Below are positions 32,394 to 45,000 of a stretch of DNA of 64,000 bases, one piece after another. Position 1 is the stretch's first letter. Each line of letters begins with the position of its first letter. The DNA is taken from positions 372,001 to 436,000 of the forward strand of contig JARBJD010000003.1 in assembly GCA_033064195.1 (NCBI GenBank), read 5' to 3'. Position numbers and translations under genes: made by a program. This stretch comes from Blattamonas nauphoetae. Its lineage: Eukaryota; Preaxostyla; Oxymonadida. The notes beneath the pieces were generated by a model. The model did not search any database. It was not told the DNA's origin and was given only the letters and a program-made list of their open reading frames with translations.

Positions 32394-32672
32394 TTGACAA
32401 AGAGTTCTGTCTCCACTTATCGGAAGCATTTCCGTACTTATACACCTTTTCGGACGAATACCGTCCATTTTTCCCCCTCTATTCACAAACCAACTATTTC
32501 AATTTCTTTCAATCACTTCTTCACAGAAATCCGCTTTTCCCGTTCTTTTTCCAATTTTTTCTAAGATTGTGTCATTTTCAAAGAAACTCCGCGATCAATT
32601 CATAATCGTCTCTTTTCTCAAAGGTTAAGCGCTCCATCCATTCAATAAACATAGCTTGGGAGATAGTTGTCA

Positions 32673-35600
32673 ATGTCTCTCACTCCTTCTCTCAGTCCAG
32701 CTCCCTCAAGTTCATCTTTCGCGCATACCATCATCATCCGCATCTTGTCAAACTGGGGGCATCCATCTGAGGTTGGATTGAATGCGATACAGCTTTTCTT
32801 AAAGAAAGGAACCAAATTTTCCCTGTCGAAAGCACGATTCTCCCTTCGAGCTGGGAAAACGACATTTCCTCCAGCTCCTAATTCATCACTCGCTTCTTTC
32901 ATAAATGTTCAGTCTGCTGGAAAGAAAAGTATCTCGAAACAAAATGTCCAAGAAGCACTTCCTATTGCTTCAACAACATTGCATATTCTAACATCGTCAA
33001 AGCCTGGATCAACCAACGAATCAAGCACTTGGAAATGCCCTTTCATTGCCACTCCTGCGTCTCAACCTCTTGAAATTGTCATCGAAATTCCTCCTATCAC
33101 TCCTCTTCTCACAACTTCCACAAAATCACAGAATGAAAATGCACTTGTCATTTGGAATGTGAACACCAATTCTGAAGAAGCCAAAAAAGGAGCGAAAAAG
33201 GTAGAAATCGAACATAATGGAGAACTTATCTTCAAGGGAGATCTTCCCCGTGGTTTAGGAAATGTTTTATCCAATTGCTCGAAGGCTATTCCCATCAGAA
33301 TTGACACTTCAACAAAACGGACCCCTTCGCCACAACCACCAATTCAACAGAAGTCAAAATCAAAATCTCCGCATCGACTGTCAGTTGGAGATCATTTACA
33401 GCATTTGATCGATCAGAGGAATTCCCTTCAGGAGACACTTCTTGGCACGTTTCATGAAGTCTCAGTTCGTGTCGACTCTCCTCCCACATTGAACTCGATC
33501 GAATTTTGCCTTCAATCGAACTGGGGACATCCTTCACTCATCGGATTATCACATATTGATATGTTTGACAAGAACGGTCGACAGATCCTTTTCACAGACC
33601 CCGCCCGCAACATATCCCTCAAAAGAGTGCGAGACAGTGGAACTTCACCCATGGTGGAATCTGTTAAAACCACAGGACATGTGGAGTTCCTTCTTGCGCC
33701 CAATACCGCCATCACAGAAGAAGTTTGGAGGGGAACGTATTCGAAATCCACCACAATGATTGTTCATGTCGATTTCAATACATCCACCACCCTCTCCTTC
33801 ATTCGAATTCGAAATTATTCCACAAATCGGGTCCGGTCCTCCATTTGTGTGAAGAACATTGACATTTTCGGAATCGCTCGTGAAGGAAAGACAGAAAACC
33901 GCTTTCTCATCGCAACGGGAATGATTGACCGTCTGGCGACGAAAGGAAAGACGGATTTCTTTGAAGTCAACTTTGTCTCTGGAAAGGCAGAGGAGGACAT
34001 GCTCCAAGAAACACTTGCGAACATCGTCGATAATCGTCGGAAGGAGTGGGCAGAGAAGAACTGGGAACTCATCGACAACACACAACCCGCCGCTGCCCAG
34101 AAGCACGTGTCGTGGGATGCGACGCAGCCTAAACAGAGTGGCACCATAAACAAACTGGACACGTTCGTTCTGAACACGGACGGCACGTTCCTTCCGACCA
34201 TTCGACCCCTCACGCAGGGCGGAGCACCAGAGAAGAACATTGCTGCTGTGTCCTCATTCACACAAGAAGAACCAAGTGAACGCACCGAAAACCCTGTCCC
34301 GCACATCCCTTCCTTTGCAGCGACGACCGTCCTTCCCTCCGATTCGGCGGATGAGATGGTTTTCCGGACCCCCATCTCAGGCACCTCCACTCGCCCCATT
34401 CCTCCCACAAACTATCCCACCGTCACCACAGTCACGATCCAGATCGGATCAACGTGGGGTGACGTTGGGATTGTTGGACTCCGCTCAGTTGAGCTGGTCG
34501 ATTCGGATGGAATTGCCGTTCCAGATGACTCCGTCAGAATCACATCCACACTCAGCACCGCTCTTCAACAATCCTTCCGCCAGACATCAACAAAGCAGCC
34601 GAATGATCCGACACACGCACTGACACAACCACTCGCCAACCTTCTCGTTCCTCCGATCGACGGTGACCCTCACTCCACCACAGACCCGTCGCAAAGTTGG
34701 GCGTGCATCTTCACTCAGCCCATTCACTCCTTCGGCAATCAGGCATCTGTTGCTTCAGCTCCGCCTGAACTCACATTCACTCTCTCGCGGCCCATTCAGC
34801 TCAAAGGACTCCGTCTCTCCAACTTCAACACGTCATTCGAGAGCTCGTATTGGGGCATCAAGGACTTTGTTCTCTTTTTGGACGGCGAACTATTTGGGGA
34901 GTTTGTGGCGCGGAAAGGAACTGGGATTGGAGAGCTCCCTCTCGCCCAGTTTTTTGACTTCGACATCGGCGCCTACATCGCCCTCGATTCGTCTGACAGC
35001 TCGATCGAAAATCCACCGTCGTCTGCTGTCGTCTGCGATCTTGTCAAACAACCTTACATTCCTCCGCTCCTCCCAACTGGGTTTGTCTGGTCCTTCCGAA
35101 TCTATTCGACGTGGGGGGACCCACACTACGTCGGATTGAACGGAATCCAACTCCTCGACGACAAAAGGAGGATCATCAATCTCATCACGACACATTCTGT
35201 GGCTCTCTTGAACGACGAGCAGAAGGACGAAGAGGGTCTGATCTTCCATTTTCTCATGTTTTCTCCAACCATCCTCTCAATCATTTGTAGGTCGTCTCTG
35301 TTATTCACATCTCGCAGATCATCCACACTCCTTCCTCGCTGCTCTTCCACCTGACATCTCTGATCTCCCAGACAGCCAACACGATGTTCGCACTTTCCAC
35401 AACCTCACGTGTCCGCCATTCCACACTCGCGCCTTCTCGTCATCCTGGCTAGCCCCATTCACTCCCTCCGAATCCAACACCATCCACCTCATCTTCAACC
35501 AGCCTCAAACTGTCTCCCAAATCAAGCTCTTCAACTACTCCAAAACACCCGAGCGAGGCGTCAAGGAGTTCGACCTCTCCGTCGACGGCTTCCTTCTCTT

Positions 35601-35898
35601 CCGCGGCTTGCTCAACCCTGCTGCAACCGACGACGAAAAGGCCGCTCAACCTAAACGCCCTAAAACCCAGCCACTCAAACGAGCACAAACAGGAAGCAAG
35701 GCACGGGAAGACTACCAATCGATCCTCTTCACGAGCGACAAGGCCGTCATCGGCAAAGAATGCTGCACTGTTCTCTCTCAGCCGCTTCAAAACAACGTCG
35801 TCCTGATCAACAATGGGCAAGTCATGTCGGAATATCAGCCAAAACCTGCCTCTCGACCTCAATCAAGACCTAAAACGGCTTTGAACGCAAGATTTTAG
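32673..35898 (+). CDS. KATNIP: KATNIP (katanin-interacting protein)-like ciliary protein
   Basis: Two exons, 32673..35235 and 35291..35898, joined by a 55-nt intron, about 1056 aa. KATNIP binds katanin and microtubules at the ciliary base. The protein has four copies of a beta-rich unit (DUF4457-like): SNWGHPSEVGLNAIQLF near residue 27, SNWGHPSLIGLSHIDMF near 285, STWGDVGIVGLRSVEL near 595 and STWGDPHYVGLNGIQLLD near 812. After the junction comes the family end: WLAPF, then ISQIKLFNYSKTPERG-type residues (VSQIKLFNYSKTPERGVKEF). Linkers are Ser/Thr/Pro-rich. From about nt 33950 the gene is GC-richer than before. The start is set at the ATG at 32673, 280 bp downstream of ATG10. Confidence 0.82.
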
Positions 35899-36181
35899 AC
35901 AATCTCACAAATTCTTAACTCTTCTTTTTCAAAGATCTCATAATTTCTCTTTTCTTTTTGTCTTGTTTTTTCATTTCCGCTTTCTTTTTCTCATCATAAA
36001 TGAAGTGATACCAAGTTTTCGTCACAATCACCGTACCCATAACTCGAAATGTCGGTGTCTATCAACTGTCAATTTGTGCTGTTGCCCCTTATTCATTAGT
36101 TTTTCCCTCCTTTTCAAGCATCTTCTATTTCAGAGCTTCCATTTCATCTTGAAAACATTCCCCAGTTTTGAATTCAAAATC

Positions 36182-36490
36182 ATGTCGATTTTGAACCCCT
36201 CATTTTCCACACATAACTCTTGTCAATTCCTAACTTCCATTGCAATGACACAAACTGATGAACTTCAGTCGTCCAATCTCTTCTTACTCGTGACATCGCT
36301 CCTCATCTTCGCTATCATCAGCATTCAAACAATCATCTCATTCCTCCAAGAGACTTGTATTTCTTCGAATCGATGCATACTCAGGATCAAGAAAAAATAT
36401 CAGCAAAACCGACTGGACAAACTGGAAGCACTCAACAAGAAATTCAGAGAGGAATATGGAGATGTTGTTCTTGTGGACAAAGATGATTAA
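36182..36490 (+). CDS. Small single-TM protein, unknown
   Basis: The frame is open from further upstream, but the ATG at 36182 starts the part that looks protein-like (102 aa). It has one clear TM helix (LFLLVTSLLIFAIISIQTII) followed by a basic, coiled-coil-like tail (KKKYQQNRLDKLEALNKKF) and an acidic end. I do not recognise it. It could be a short tail-anchored-like or type III membrane protein. A chance frame is possible, though Lys/Glu use in the tail looks genuine. Confidence 0.4.
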   Translation: MSILNPSFSTHNSCQFLTSIAMTQTDELQSSNLFLLVTSLLIFAIISIQTIISFLQETCISSNRCILRIKKKYQQNRLDKLEALNKKFREEYGDVVLVDKDD

Positions 36491-36621
36491 TTTGGACCTC
36501 ATTTCACAAAAAGAACTACAAGAAAAGTTGATCAACATTAATAGTTTTCTATTTTTGATATATTCAATTAAGTTTCATTGCTGATGAAAGATGCGAGGAA
36601 AAAAAAAGTGTCCTGCTCTGT

Positions 36622-38491
36622 TCAATCGTTGATGGGGACATATGTGTAATCCTTCTTCTTCTTTCGGCAGCAGCAGACAAAGACGACGATAAGAAGTGCA
36701 GCGAGAGCAACGCCTCCGACAGCTGCGATAATGGAAAAGATCACGGATGATTTAACTGGGTTCCTCCTGCATTTGAGGTACTTTGTGATGTAATCAAAGT
36801 AGACATCTCGCGTTTTGATAGTTGAGTGCTCGATTTTGTACTTTCCAGGGAGAAAACTCTCGAAAACTTTGGAGATTCGTGAACAGTCGTACGTCGTGGA
36901 GATAAGATCAATCCTATCCTCATCGCGTGTCGAGATGTTTGTGAAGAGATATCTGGGGATGAATTCGACAGGTTCCTCGTTAGACTGAGAAAGATGGGTG
37001 AGATCTTGATCATTCTGGTGGTCCATTGAAAGTCCGTCAAACCAAAAATCACATTTCATGATTTTTCTGGTTTGCAGTTCCTTCCAATCAGCTCCAGACA
37101 CGTTGCGAATGGCACACAAGAAGTTTTGGAATGGTTCGATGCTGTACAGGTCATTTTGAGTGATCGATCCTTTATACAATGAGCTGCGTTGAGAAGCGTT
37201 ATTTATCAGATAAATGTAATTTCTTTTGTTGGCGGTGTCAGGTCCTTTGGTTGGTTGGAAAGATTTCATCTTTGGGTAGATTTGATCAACGACAAGGCGG
37301 TAAAGAGAATTCTTATGCGATGGCTGGTTGGGAAACTCGTTTGGAGAGCAACCAATCTCTTCGGTGAGCTTGAATGTTTTCTGAACGTCCTTGATGAGTA
37401 TCCTCATCTCCTTGGCTTGGGGGCTTTCCCACTCAGAAGTGCCTTGTTCTTGAAATCCCACAGCTTTCTTAAATGACGATAGTGATGTTGGGAGTTGAGA
37501 GACTTGAACGTTGTCCATGTTCAATCCCGCTCCACGGTTGTGTTTTGCTGAATCGGTTAGTGTGAACTCAATCATGCTAAAATAACGGAAAAATCCACCG
37601 CTCTCAATATGCAGTTCATTGTCCGTTTCGAGATCATTGATGAGTTCATGGGAATGGCCTCCTAAGATGATGAGAGGAACATCGTGCAAATTTGAGCGAA
37701 TAAGATCACGGAATAGGGTGGTTTCTTTGTGTTGTGGAGAATTGTGAATGAGCAAAATCACGAGTTGGATGTCATCTGTTTGAAGCACTTCTTTCAGCCA
37801 TGTTTCCTCAAGTACTTCTTGAACCGGTTGAACGTAACTGCGCTCGCTTCCACCTTCAAAAGTGTAAAGCATTCCCAAGACAAGCATATTTCCAATGTTT
37901 GGAACGGGGATAATCCGGTATTTCGTCCCAAATTCAACAATCTTGTCACCATCCTTAAAGAAGGTGTTTCCGCAGAGATACCTAAGCAGAAGAACGAGAA
38001 AAGTCAGAAATGTCGAATACTAAGTGGATAGCTCAAACCTGTCTTTGAGTTCTCTGCTAACATAATCTTTCATGAAGACGACACTAGTCGTATCATAAAG
38101 TTCGTGGTTTCCCGGGGTTGTGGCATCTATCGACGACAGCTTGAGGAGCTTGAACGGCAGTGTTCCAGGAGGATCTGTAGCATCAGAAAGTCCTGTTCCC
38201 TGATGGGAAATGAATCACAGAAAATGGTGATGGGCAAACTTGCGTATGGTCTCCTGAATCAAAAGCAAACACAACCTCATCTTCATTTTTACGTGATTTC
38301 TTGTAGTTGACCATATTCTCGTAGTCAGGGAATGTTCCGTCGAGGTTTGATTCGCGAGGATGAGAATCGTACCATCCATGCACTTCATCGCAGAGAAATG
38401 TTGATAATAATAATAAAAATAAGCGTAAATGTTCAAGAAAATGAATGAGGAGATCAACAGATGAACTATAAGTGTGATAACAAACTGTCAT
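36622..38491 (-). CDS. Membrane-anchored calcineurin-like metallophosphoesterase (5'-nucleotidase type)
   Basis: Exons on the minus strand are 38491..38240, 38199..38039 and 37981..36622, about 590 aa; introns are 40 and 57 nt. Metal-site motifs of the metallophosphatase fold appear in order: a first motif around HGWYDSH, FDSGDH, GNHELYD, and GGHSHE. This set resembles the UshA/5'-nucleotidase-like group that includes fungal YHR202W. A hydrophobic stretch near residues 15-33 (LIHFLEHLRLFLLLLSTFLC) may be a signal peptide, and a TM helix (SIIAAVGGVALAALLIVVFV) followed by CCCRKKKK lies at the C-terminus, so the enzyme is probably extracytoplasmic and anchored. Substrate unknown. The first exon could start further upstream with another exon. 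It is divergent from TK1 with 263 bp between starts. Confidence 0.72.
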
Positions 38492-38754
38492 TCGTGTGAA
38501 AGATTGTGAACTTCATTGGCTTTGTAAAAACACAATATCCGGACGACAGAAGGAAAAAAGTGAGTGACATTGATTCACAACAGAGAAACAACAATCAACA
38601 AGAAAAGGCGTGTTGACTTCTAGAATTGTGGGGAAAAGCGCAATCTATGGGTTGGTTTTTTGGTATAAATGTGATTCAAACTTCGAATCTGTCACACTTT
38701 CTCTTCTGAGCAAGTTTTTGCCTTTATTTCAAAGAAGCCTCTATTATCGTTGCA

Positions 38755-39432
38755 ATGAACTCAGTTTCCAATCAAACTTATCATTCTCCCGTCCAAGGAC
38801 GCATCGAACTAATCATCGGACCAATGTTCTCAGGAAAAACGACAGAATTGATGAGGCGGATCACCAGACACAGATTAGCGCGTCATACTTGTTTAGTGAT
38901 CAAGTATAAATTGGATACTCGATATTCATTCGACAAACTTTCATCACATGATCACCAAATGTGTCCAGCCATTGCTTGCTCCCGCCTTTCAGAAGCAAAT
39001 GACCATTTAAAAGATGTTCAAGTGATTGGAGTTGACGAAGGCCAATTCTATCCTGATCTCCTCCAGTTCTGCGAGACTCAAGCAAATGCTGGTCGAGTCG
39101 TGATTGTATCGGCTCTCGACGGTGATTTTCAAAGAAAACGGTTCAACGATGTTGTTGATTTGATTCCAATGGCTGAAAGTGTCGAGAAACTCACAGCTGT
39201 CTGCTGCGTATGTGGCGATACTGCATCATTCTCCAAACGTATCGCTCTCTCGTCAAAATTACAACTAATTGGGGGCATGGAAGCTTATCAGGCCGTTTGC
39301 AGGAGGTGTTACTTCGATGGTCATGTTCAATGTCCGAAGGTGAAGCAGGGAATGGCTGTTAGTCTATCTAACGATCAAATCGACTCTCCAATTCGTGAAA
39401 ATCCACTGTCTCCTCCTCAGGTGCCAGTGTGA
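38755..39432 (+). CDS. TK1: Thymidine kinase, TK1 type
   Basis: Single exon, 225 aa. The enzyme phosphorylates thymidine with ATP in the salvage pathway. Visible are the P-loop GPMFSGKTTELMRR near residue 23, the DEGQFYPDL motif with the catalytic Glu, the SALDGDFQRKRF segment, the zinc pairs CCVCG and CRRC, and the lasso-side stretch LIGGMEAYQAVCRRCYF. Length is typical. It is bounded upstream by a TATA-like AT-rich stretch around 38660. The C-terminal 30 residues are hydrophilic and not conserved. Confidence 0.93.
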   Translation: MNSVSNQTYHSPVQGRIELIIGPMFSGKTTELMRRITRHRLARHTCLVIKYKLDTRYSFDKLSSHDHQMCPAIACSRLSEANDHLKDVQVIGVDEGQFYPDLLQFCETQANAGRVVIVSALDGDFQRKRFNDVVDLIPMAESVEKLTAVCCVCGDTASFSKRIALSSKLQLIGGMEAYQAVCRRCYFDGHVQCPKVKQGMAVSLSNDQIDSPIRENPLSPPQVPV

Positions 39433-39934
39433 CACTCAATTACTCTTTTTTATTGTTCATTTTGCTTCGCTGTTCTTCATTTCAATGATCTTCATTTCCG
39501 AACGATATCTCCATTGAAATCGGATAAGAATGAAACACATTTCGAGAATGGTGAAGATATGTTCCCTCCCACAGAATGGCTTTGAACTTGTCGACTGCCG
39601 TTCAGAGTCTGTCTGTGAATTTGATATTATCTTTAAGGGTCCGATCTTTTCATAAGTGGAGGTCATTCACTGAGCGAGCAACAATTGACATTATTTGTCG
39701 TTAAAAACAGGTGTCATCCTTTCCCCATAGTTTGTCTGACCGATTGAAAGCTTGGATTCCGATCGTTTTTACACAATTCTTCAAAGGGTCAGATCTCAAT
39801 TGACAATTCACACACATGCTAAATACAAGAAACCGGCAAGTGAACAAATTTTTTAGGCTTGGTTCACAGTTTGTCAAAAATTACAGAGTCCAGACTTTGA
39901 AAAGAATCGAGTGGCGTAGAATCCTAGGAATTGT
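39433..39934. other. Intergenic AT-rich stretch, no gene seen
   Basis: Only short open runs are present and no splice-linked homology is visible. It leads into a MITE at 39935. Confidence 0.5.
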
Positions 39935-40522
39935 GGCGTCCCCAATACGTTCCATGTCAACAATTCGTGCTTTTTTCTATAATTATCACTTTTGGTCAAA
40001 CTAAGAAAAAAATAAAATTTTAGAATTTTCCTCCCACTGAATCCCGAGAAAACCTCAAAATACGTTATCCAGCGAAACGCCACACATTTTCCAAACTTTT
40101 GAGGATCATTTTTCCATAACCAGACATCCGTTTGATGCCGAAGAAAAAGAATTATTTTCGTAAACATATCGATAAAAGACGCTCAAAAAAATCAAAATTT
40201 TTTTCCCATGAAATTTTTCTGGGCGAAAAACAGCCTTTTTTCATATCTTCCCAGATTCACATGATTTTTTTTCCAAAGTTTTTTTAAACTGTTTATTTCA
40301 CCAAAAAACGTTTCTGTGGAAAATTTCATCAAAATCGGTTCCCAGGTTGTGAAGTTCTGACGAGAACACATGAAAAAAGTGGTTGAAAAGAACTATTGTG
40401 AGGATTTTTTGGGATCGCGTGGGAAGAAAATTCTAAAATTTTATTTTTTTCTTAGTTTGACCAAAAGTGATACTTCTAGAAAAAAGCACGAATTGTTGAC
40501 ATGGAACGTATTGGTGACGCCA
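39935..40522. mobile_element. MITE, 588 bp, with terminal inverted repeats of about 100 bp
   Basis: The left end TGGCGTCCCCAATACGTTCC recurs inverted at the right end with few differences, and the match continues through a TTTTGGTCAAACTAAGAAAA segment. There is no coding potential; the interior is AT-rich. The same interior blocks (GGAAAATTTCATCAAAAT and others) occur at 49717-50301, 48217-48370 and 50960-51310, so this is one family of at least four copies here. The target duplication is unclear. Confidence 0.8.
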
Positions 40523-40613
40523 CTATAGTGTGGGTCATTTTCGTCTGGCATTTCGGACGACACAATTTATGGGTGAAATGGATTGTCCTCTCCCTGTCGG
40601 CATTTGATCAAAT

Positions 40614-41604
40614 ATGATGTTTCATCTTTCACAAAGAATACTCACACTTGCTAAAAAAGAGTTAAATGAACAATATGAAATGATTTTCTATCAACATTTG
40701 AGAAATACAGGATGTGGAAAAAATATCGTGGACCAAATTTTTTTGAATCAACACGATCTGTTCTTTCGTCTTATCTCTTCATTTTCTTTTAGATAGCATG
40801 TTTTTGTTGCTATTGGAACTGGGAAAATGCTATAAAAAATTGCGAAGACTTGAACAGATCATCCTCCTTCAAACGCTTGTTCAATCGTTTAGTTTCAGAG
40901 ATCTCCATAATTTTGGTTTTGATGTTACTGCCAACAGTGTCAGACAGGCTCAGAACCGAGCTAAAACAAAAGAATATCAGGCAGATGCAAAACCAAAACC
41001 TCCTGGGACAAAGAAACATCAGTCCGAAGATTTTTTGATTGTCTTCGAATGGATCGATGTCAACACCACAGAAACATGCGAAGCGCAGTTTGTCAAACCA
41101 AAACCAACCTTCAGAGCTTGTACAGTATCGTTCCGTGTCTATTTTGAAGCGCAGCAAGGATTTCTTGAAGAAAGATTCAACCAAGCCCTGGCGAAGGAAT
41201 GGAGATGGGAAAAAAGAATTTTTCGAGGAACAAAAAGATCAGTATACATTGAATTTAAGAAAGATCATCCCGAATCACCATTCACCGAGTCCGCATTCCG
41301 AAAAGCAACTACACAACTCGGTCGCGCTAAGCGACGTACCTACGTCTGAAATCGATGTGATAGACTGTCATACCTTCGATAACTCAAGGCTGAGATGATT
41401 GGCGCTGGTCAAATCGTTCCTGAAGAGTTGTTAGAAGAAGAAAGAATACTTGAATTATATCGAAAACATCCCCTAATTCAAAGACAATTTGTGGAGGAAG
41501 CGATCGAAGCTTGTCATGATGGAGAACTGATCATCCTAGTTGATTTTAAGGCAAATTGGAAAATGGTAATCAGGGAGGATCAAGGAAGCAACGACTTTTA
41601 TTAA
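40614..41604 (+). mobile_element. Transposase-like coding remnant, family unresolved
   Basis: Three frames carry protein-like segments in order: 40614..40796 (60 codons), 40798..41349 (183 codons) and 41395..41604 (69 codons). The middle one is rich in Lys/Arg and aromatic residues and ends FRKATTQLGRAKRRTYV. The last ends with LIILVDFKANWKM followed by DFY. This recalls a widespread eukaryotic transposase-like family with a 'DFKENxxx...DFY' segment after a 'KRKTDLC' stretch, but I cannot name the family. Neighbouring MITEs support a mobile origin. It could instead be a decayed host gene. Confidence 0.35.
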
Positions 41605-42071
41605 TTCCAACAATAAACACATCTTGGGTGTTGCATTTGCACAGAGCGCCTCGGGAAGAAACAGATGAACTTTACCCATTATTTGTCAGAAATATGGGTC
41701 GTTCACACTCAGATTCGACACCCCTTTTTTATTGTTTCAAAACACTTCATTTGTTGTAATCAAGCAATTTTTGGGGGCAAAAGCTTATCTTTTCACTTGA
41801 TCTCTTTCATCGCAACACTCAGAAATGATAATGAGTCCGATCTTCTTCCATCACAAGAATTGATTGAAATTATCGTACACTTTCTCTCTCTTCATGTATA
41901 CTTCTATGATATGGGGAAAAGATGGAAAATATCTGTTTTCCGGCAGCTTGGCGCAGTCTCCACAGAATGACCCGTCTTCGGTCAGATCTCTCTCGTTTTG
42001 ATTCTTCTCTCAGGAATCAATCGAGACAAACATCTCAATAACTGTCCACGTTTTATTTCAGTCTCCCAACA
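41605..42071. other. Intergenic, nothing firmly recognised
   Basis: Short open stretches continue the preceding remnant in mixed frames (for example 41665..41970). No domain, RNA gene or repeat is recognised. Confidence 0.4.
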
Positions 42072-45000
42072 ATGCTATATCCTTCATTCGACGATCCTTC
42101 TCCACCACTTCTGTACTCCAACTATGCACTCACATCGTCCGTGGTCGCTGCCTCATATTCATTTTGTCAAGATGACTCTCTTGAAACCAAACCGCAATCG
42201 TCAAAATCTGTTCGAACCGCCAGAGTTCGAACGATTTGAAAAGCACTTCATAGAATGTCCGTTCCGATCCGCTCCTCAGCCTCCAAATTTGCTTTCAATC
42301 ACCATAATTCGAAAGATACACAACATACTCATCTCTTCTGCGGTTAAAGCTCTCGTCTCATACACACAGGCACTCTGCTCTTTATCCTGCACCCCAAATC
42401 CCTCACAGAAACCGAACAATGTCTTACTCTCAACCATGTTGCTCTCCCTGTCACTATTGTCACTCATCTTCTCCCATTCCACCCCTTCTCTCCTTGCCTC
42501 CTTTCTGGAGCAACGCAAACTTTGGCCGCAGCTGGATTAGGCAATCGAGATCCTTCTCCTCTTTATTCACCACCAGCCGTCTCTCTCCCCCACAACCATC
42601 CCATTCCTGTCCTCAATTTCGATTGACTTCGCCAATTTCTGTTCCACCAACATTGACACATCACCGGCGAGCGCTCTTCCTCTCTCGTCCATCACATCAT
42701 ACCCAATCACCCTCCTCGACGAGTATCCATCACTCTCCTCCTTCCTCCACATCCACTCCACCATCATTCTCTTCTCTCTCCTCCATCCATCGGTTCCTCT
42801 CCACCAATCGATCAAATCAAAAGCAGGTCCGTTCATTTCTGTTACCGAACGCCTTGTCGCCCTCCACACCCGTCCCACAGCTTTTTAATTGGAGACCTGC
42901 CTGTCACCTTCCGCTCCCAAACAGACGATGTCGACTCGATTGGACTGCACACTCTACCTCCTCTTCTCCAGGCCATGACGCTTCTCAGACACTTGATTCT
43001 CTTCTCCCCACCGCATACCATCAAACAGCTCCAAGACAGCGCTTACCACTGCGGTGCGATGGACTGGCTTCATTTTGGGGCATGCTCTCCACCTGTGGCC
43101 ATCACACAGCCCCGATCGCAAGAAAAGGAAGACACAAGCTGGATGAGCACGTCTATCGCGGCTGAGGCGAACGCTGTGGGAAGCTCAGCCGCTCCGCACA
43201 TCCGCGATAGCTGCAGAGACCTGTTCTTCCTCCTCTCGTCACCCGCCTCGATCGAACACTACCTCATCCCCCTCCTTCCGCAGAGCCTCTCCAACTCCAA
43301 CCGTCGTCCATCGTCCACCCTCTCCTCACAAGCGCCTAGTACCCCTTCGTCAATAGACACCCATGTGCGATGCCTCCCTCGTTCCCTCTGCTCCACCCCA
43401 TCAACCTCGCCGACATCCACCTCTCGCCTTTCTACGAGCCAGCACACGTCACTTCCACGTCCCTCACGTGGCACGAACCGACCTATCTGCTGTCGCCGTT
43501 CATCCTCCCACCATCCTCGTTCTGGGCGATGTCCTCGCTGGACTTCTTCTCCCACAACATGTCACCCTCAGCCAACTCCAACCCGCACACCAGACACACC
43601 AATGGATGGGACACGTTTGATCAGTGGAACATCTCCGACGAAGACATCCCCACGCACGACCTCAGAGAACATCGATGCCAGGCCAGAATCACCGTCCGAG
43701 CAAACCAAGGACGATCCTCAGCACACAACACAGCATCCTCTTCCGAATCCGTTCCGTGCACACAGCGACGACACAGTGAAGTGGACAGCGGAAGACGCGG
43801 ACGGGTCAGGACGAGATTTGGGTGATCCACTCTCCCTCGCCGATTGGGATCGAGCGATGTCGCAGGCAAAGAAGGACGGACTGGACGTGAAGGAGGGCGA
43901 GAACATGTCGAAGCTGCATTACTTCGAGCACACCGCGACAACATTCCTGCACACCCTCATCCGCGACAACATTCCTGCACACCCTCATCCGCGACAGAAT
44001 ACAGAGCGAGCAGAACGTGAAGGACGCTCTTTCCAAACAAGGCAAGTCAACAGCCAAGCACTCGAAGGTATCGAGCAAGCCTCAAATCACAGACTACGAC
44101 ACCGAAGCGCACTCAACGGATTTTGAGGATGCTCAGATTCTGACAGTGGCTGTCAAGCGGGGGCACTCGCTTCTTTCGATCGTCGGAAGAATGGTGAAGG
44201 AGGCCACACTGACAAAGTATGGCTGTGGGGAGAAGTCGTCGTGGTTGGAGGCCCTGCTCGAATCGGAGCGAGAGCTGGGGTGTCTTCCCATCCCCTTCCT
44301 TCCAATCAACAGCGGCGCCTTTTGGGCGATGTTCGACCCCGCAACGACTCAGGGCACCATCACAAGCACGCTCCTCCATCCCCCGCTGGTCATCCTCCAG
44401 CCTGCGCCGACTCTCTCCCACCTGCGACTCGTGTTCACGTCTTCGCTGTCGCACGTGAAGGTGGGCGAGTATTACATCGACGTGCTGATGGAGGAGAACG
44501 TCCCTGTCCTCTTCCTCGTCAATCAGCACTCTGTCGAGAACGTCGCCCAATTGCTCGCGTCGGATGAGTGACGGAAAACGGGAGGAATCAAAACAACAAC
44601 AGGCTCTGCTGAACGACCGCCTGCTCTCTCCGCCGAACAACTGGAAGCCACACCAGCAGCACCGCATATCGACACCATGCGAGGAATCGATGATTGTTCT
44701 CAGTTTGCGATATCTCTGTTTGCGGTATCCAACCCCCTTCTCCTCGCCGAAGAGCTGATGAAGCGGATCGAATGCCTCGGACGATTGTTCGGCTATCTCG
44801 AGCAGGGCCTCGCTGAGTCCTTCGACATTCAGAACTCGAAAACATCCTCTCCTCCATCGTCAGCCAGAGCGTCTCTCTCATCCACACCATCCAGCGCACC
44901 GCAGCAGGACGGGAGTCGAGCGAGCAGTTTGCTGAGCATGCTGAGTTCGAGTTGTTGGTGATTGATTACTGCGTGAAGATCTGCACCACGTCCTTCGTCC

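Noticed and set aside
43363-43620. Overlapping small genes in the 42-47 kb region
   Set aside because: The many overlapping plus frames fit better as pieces of one broken long gene, since protein-like quality passes from frame to frame at defined points.
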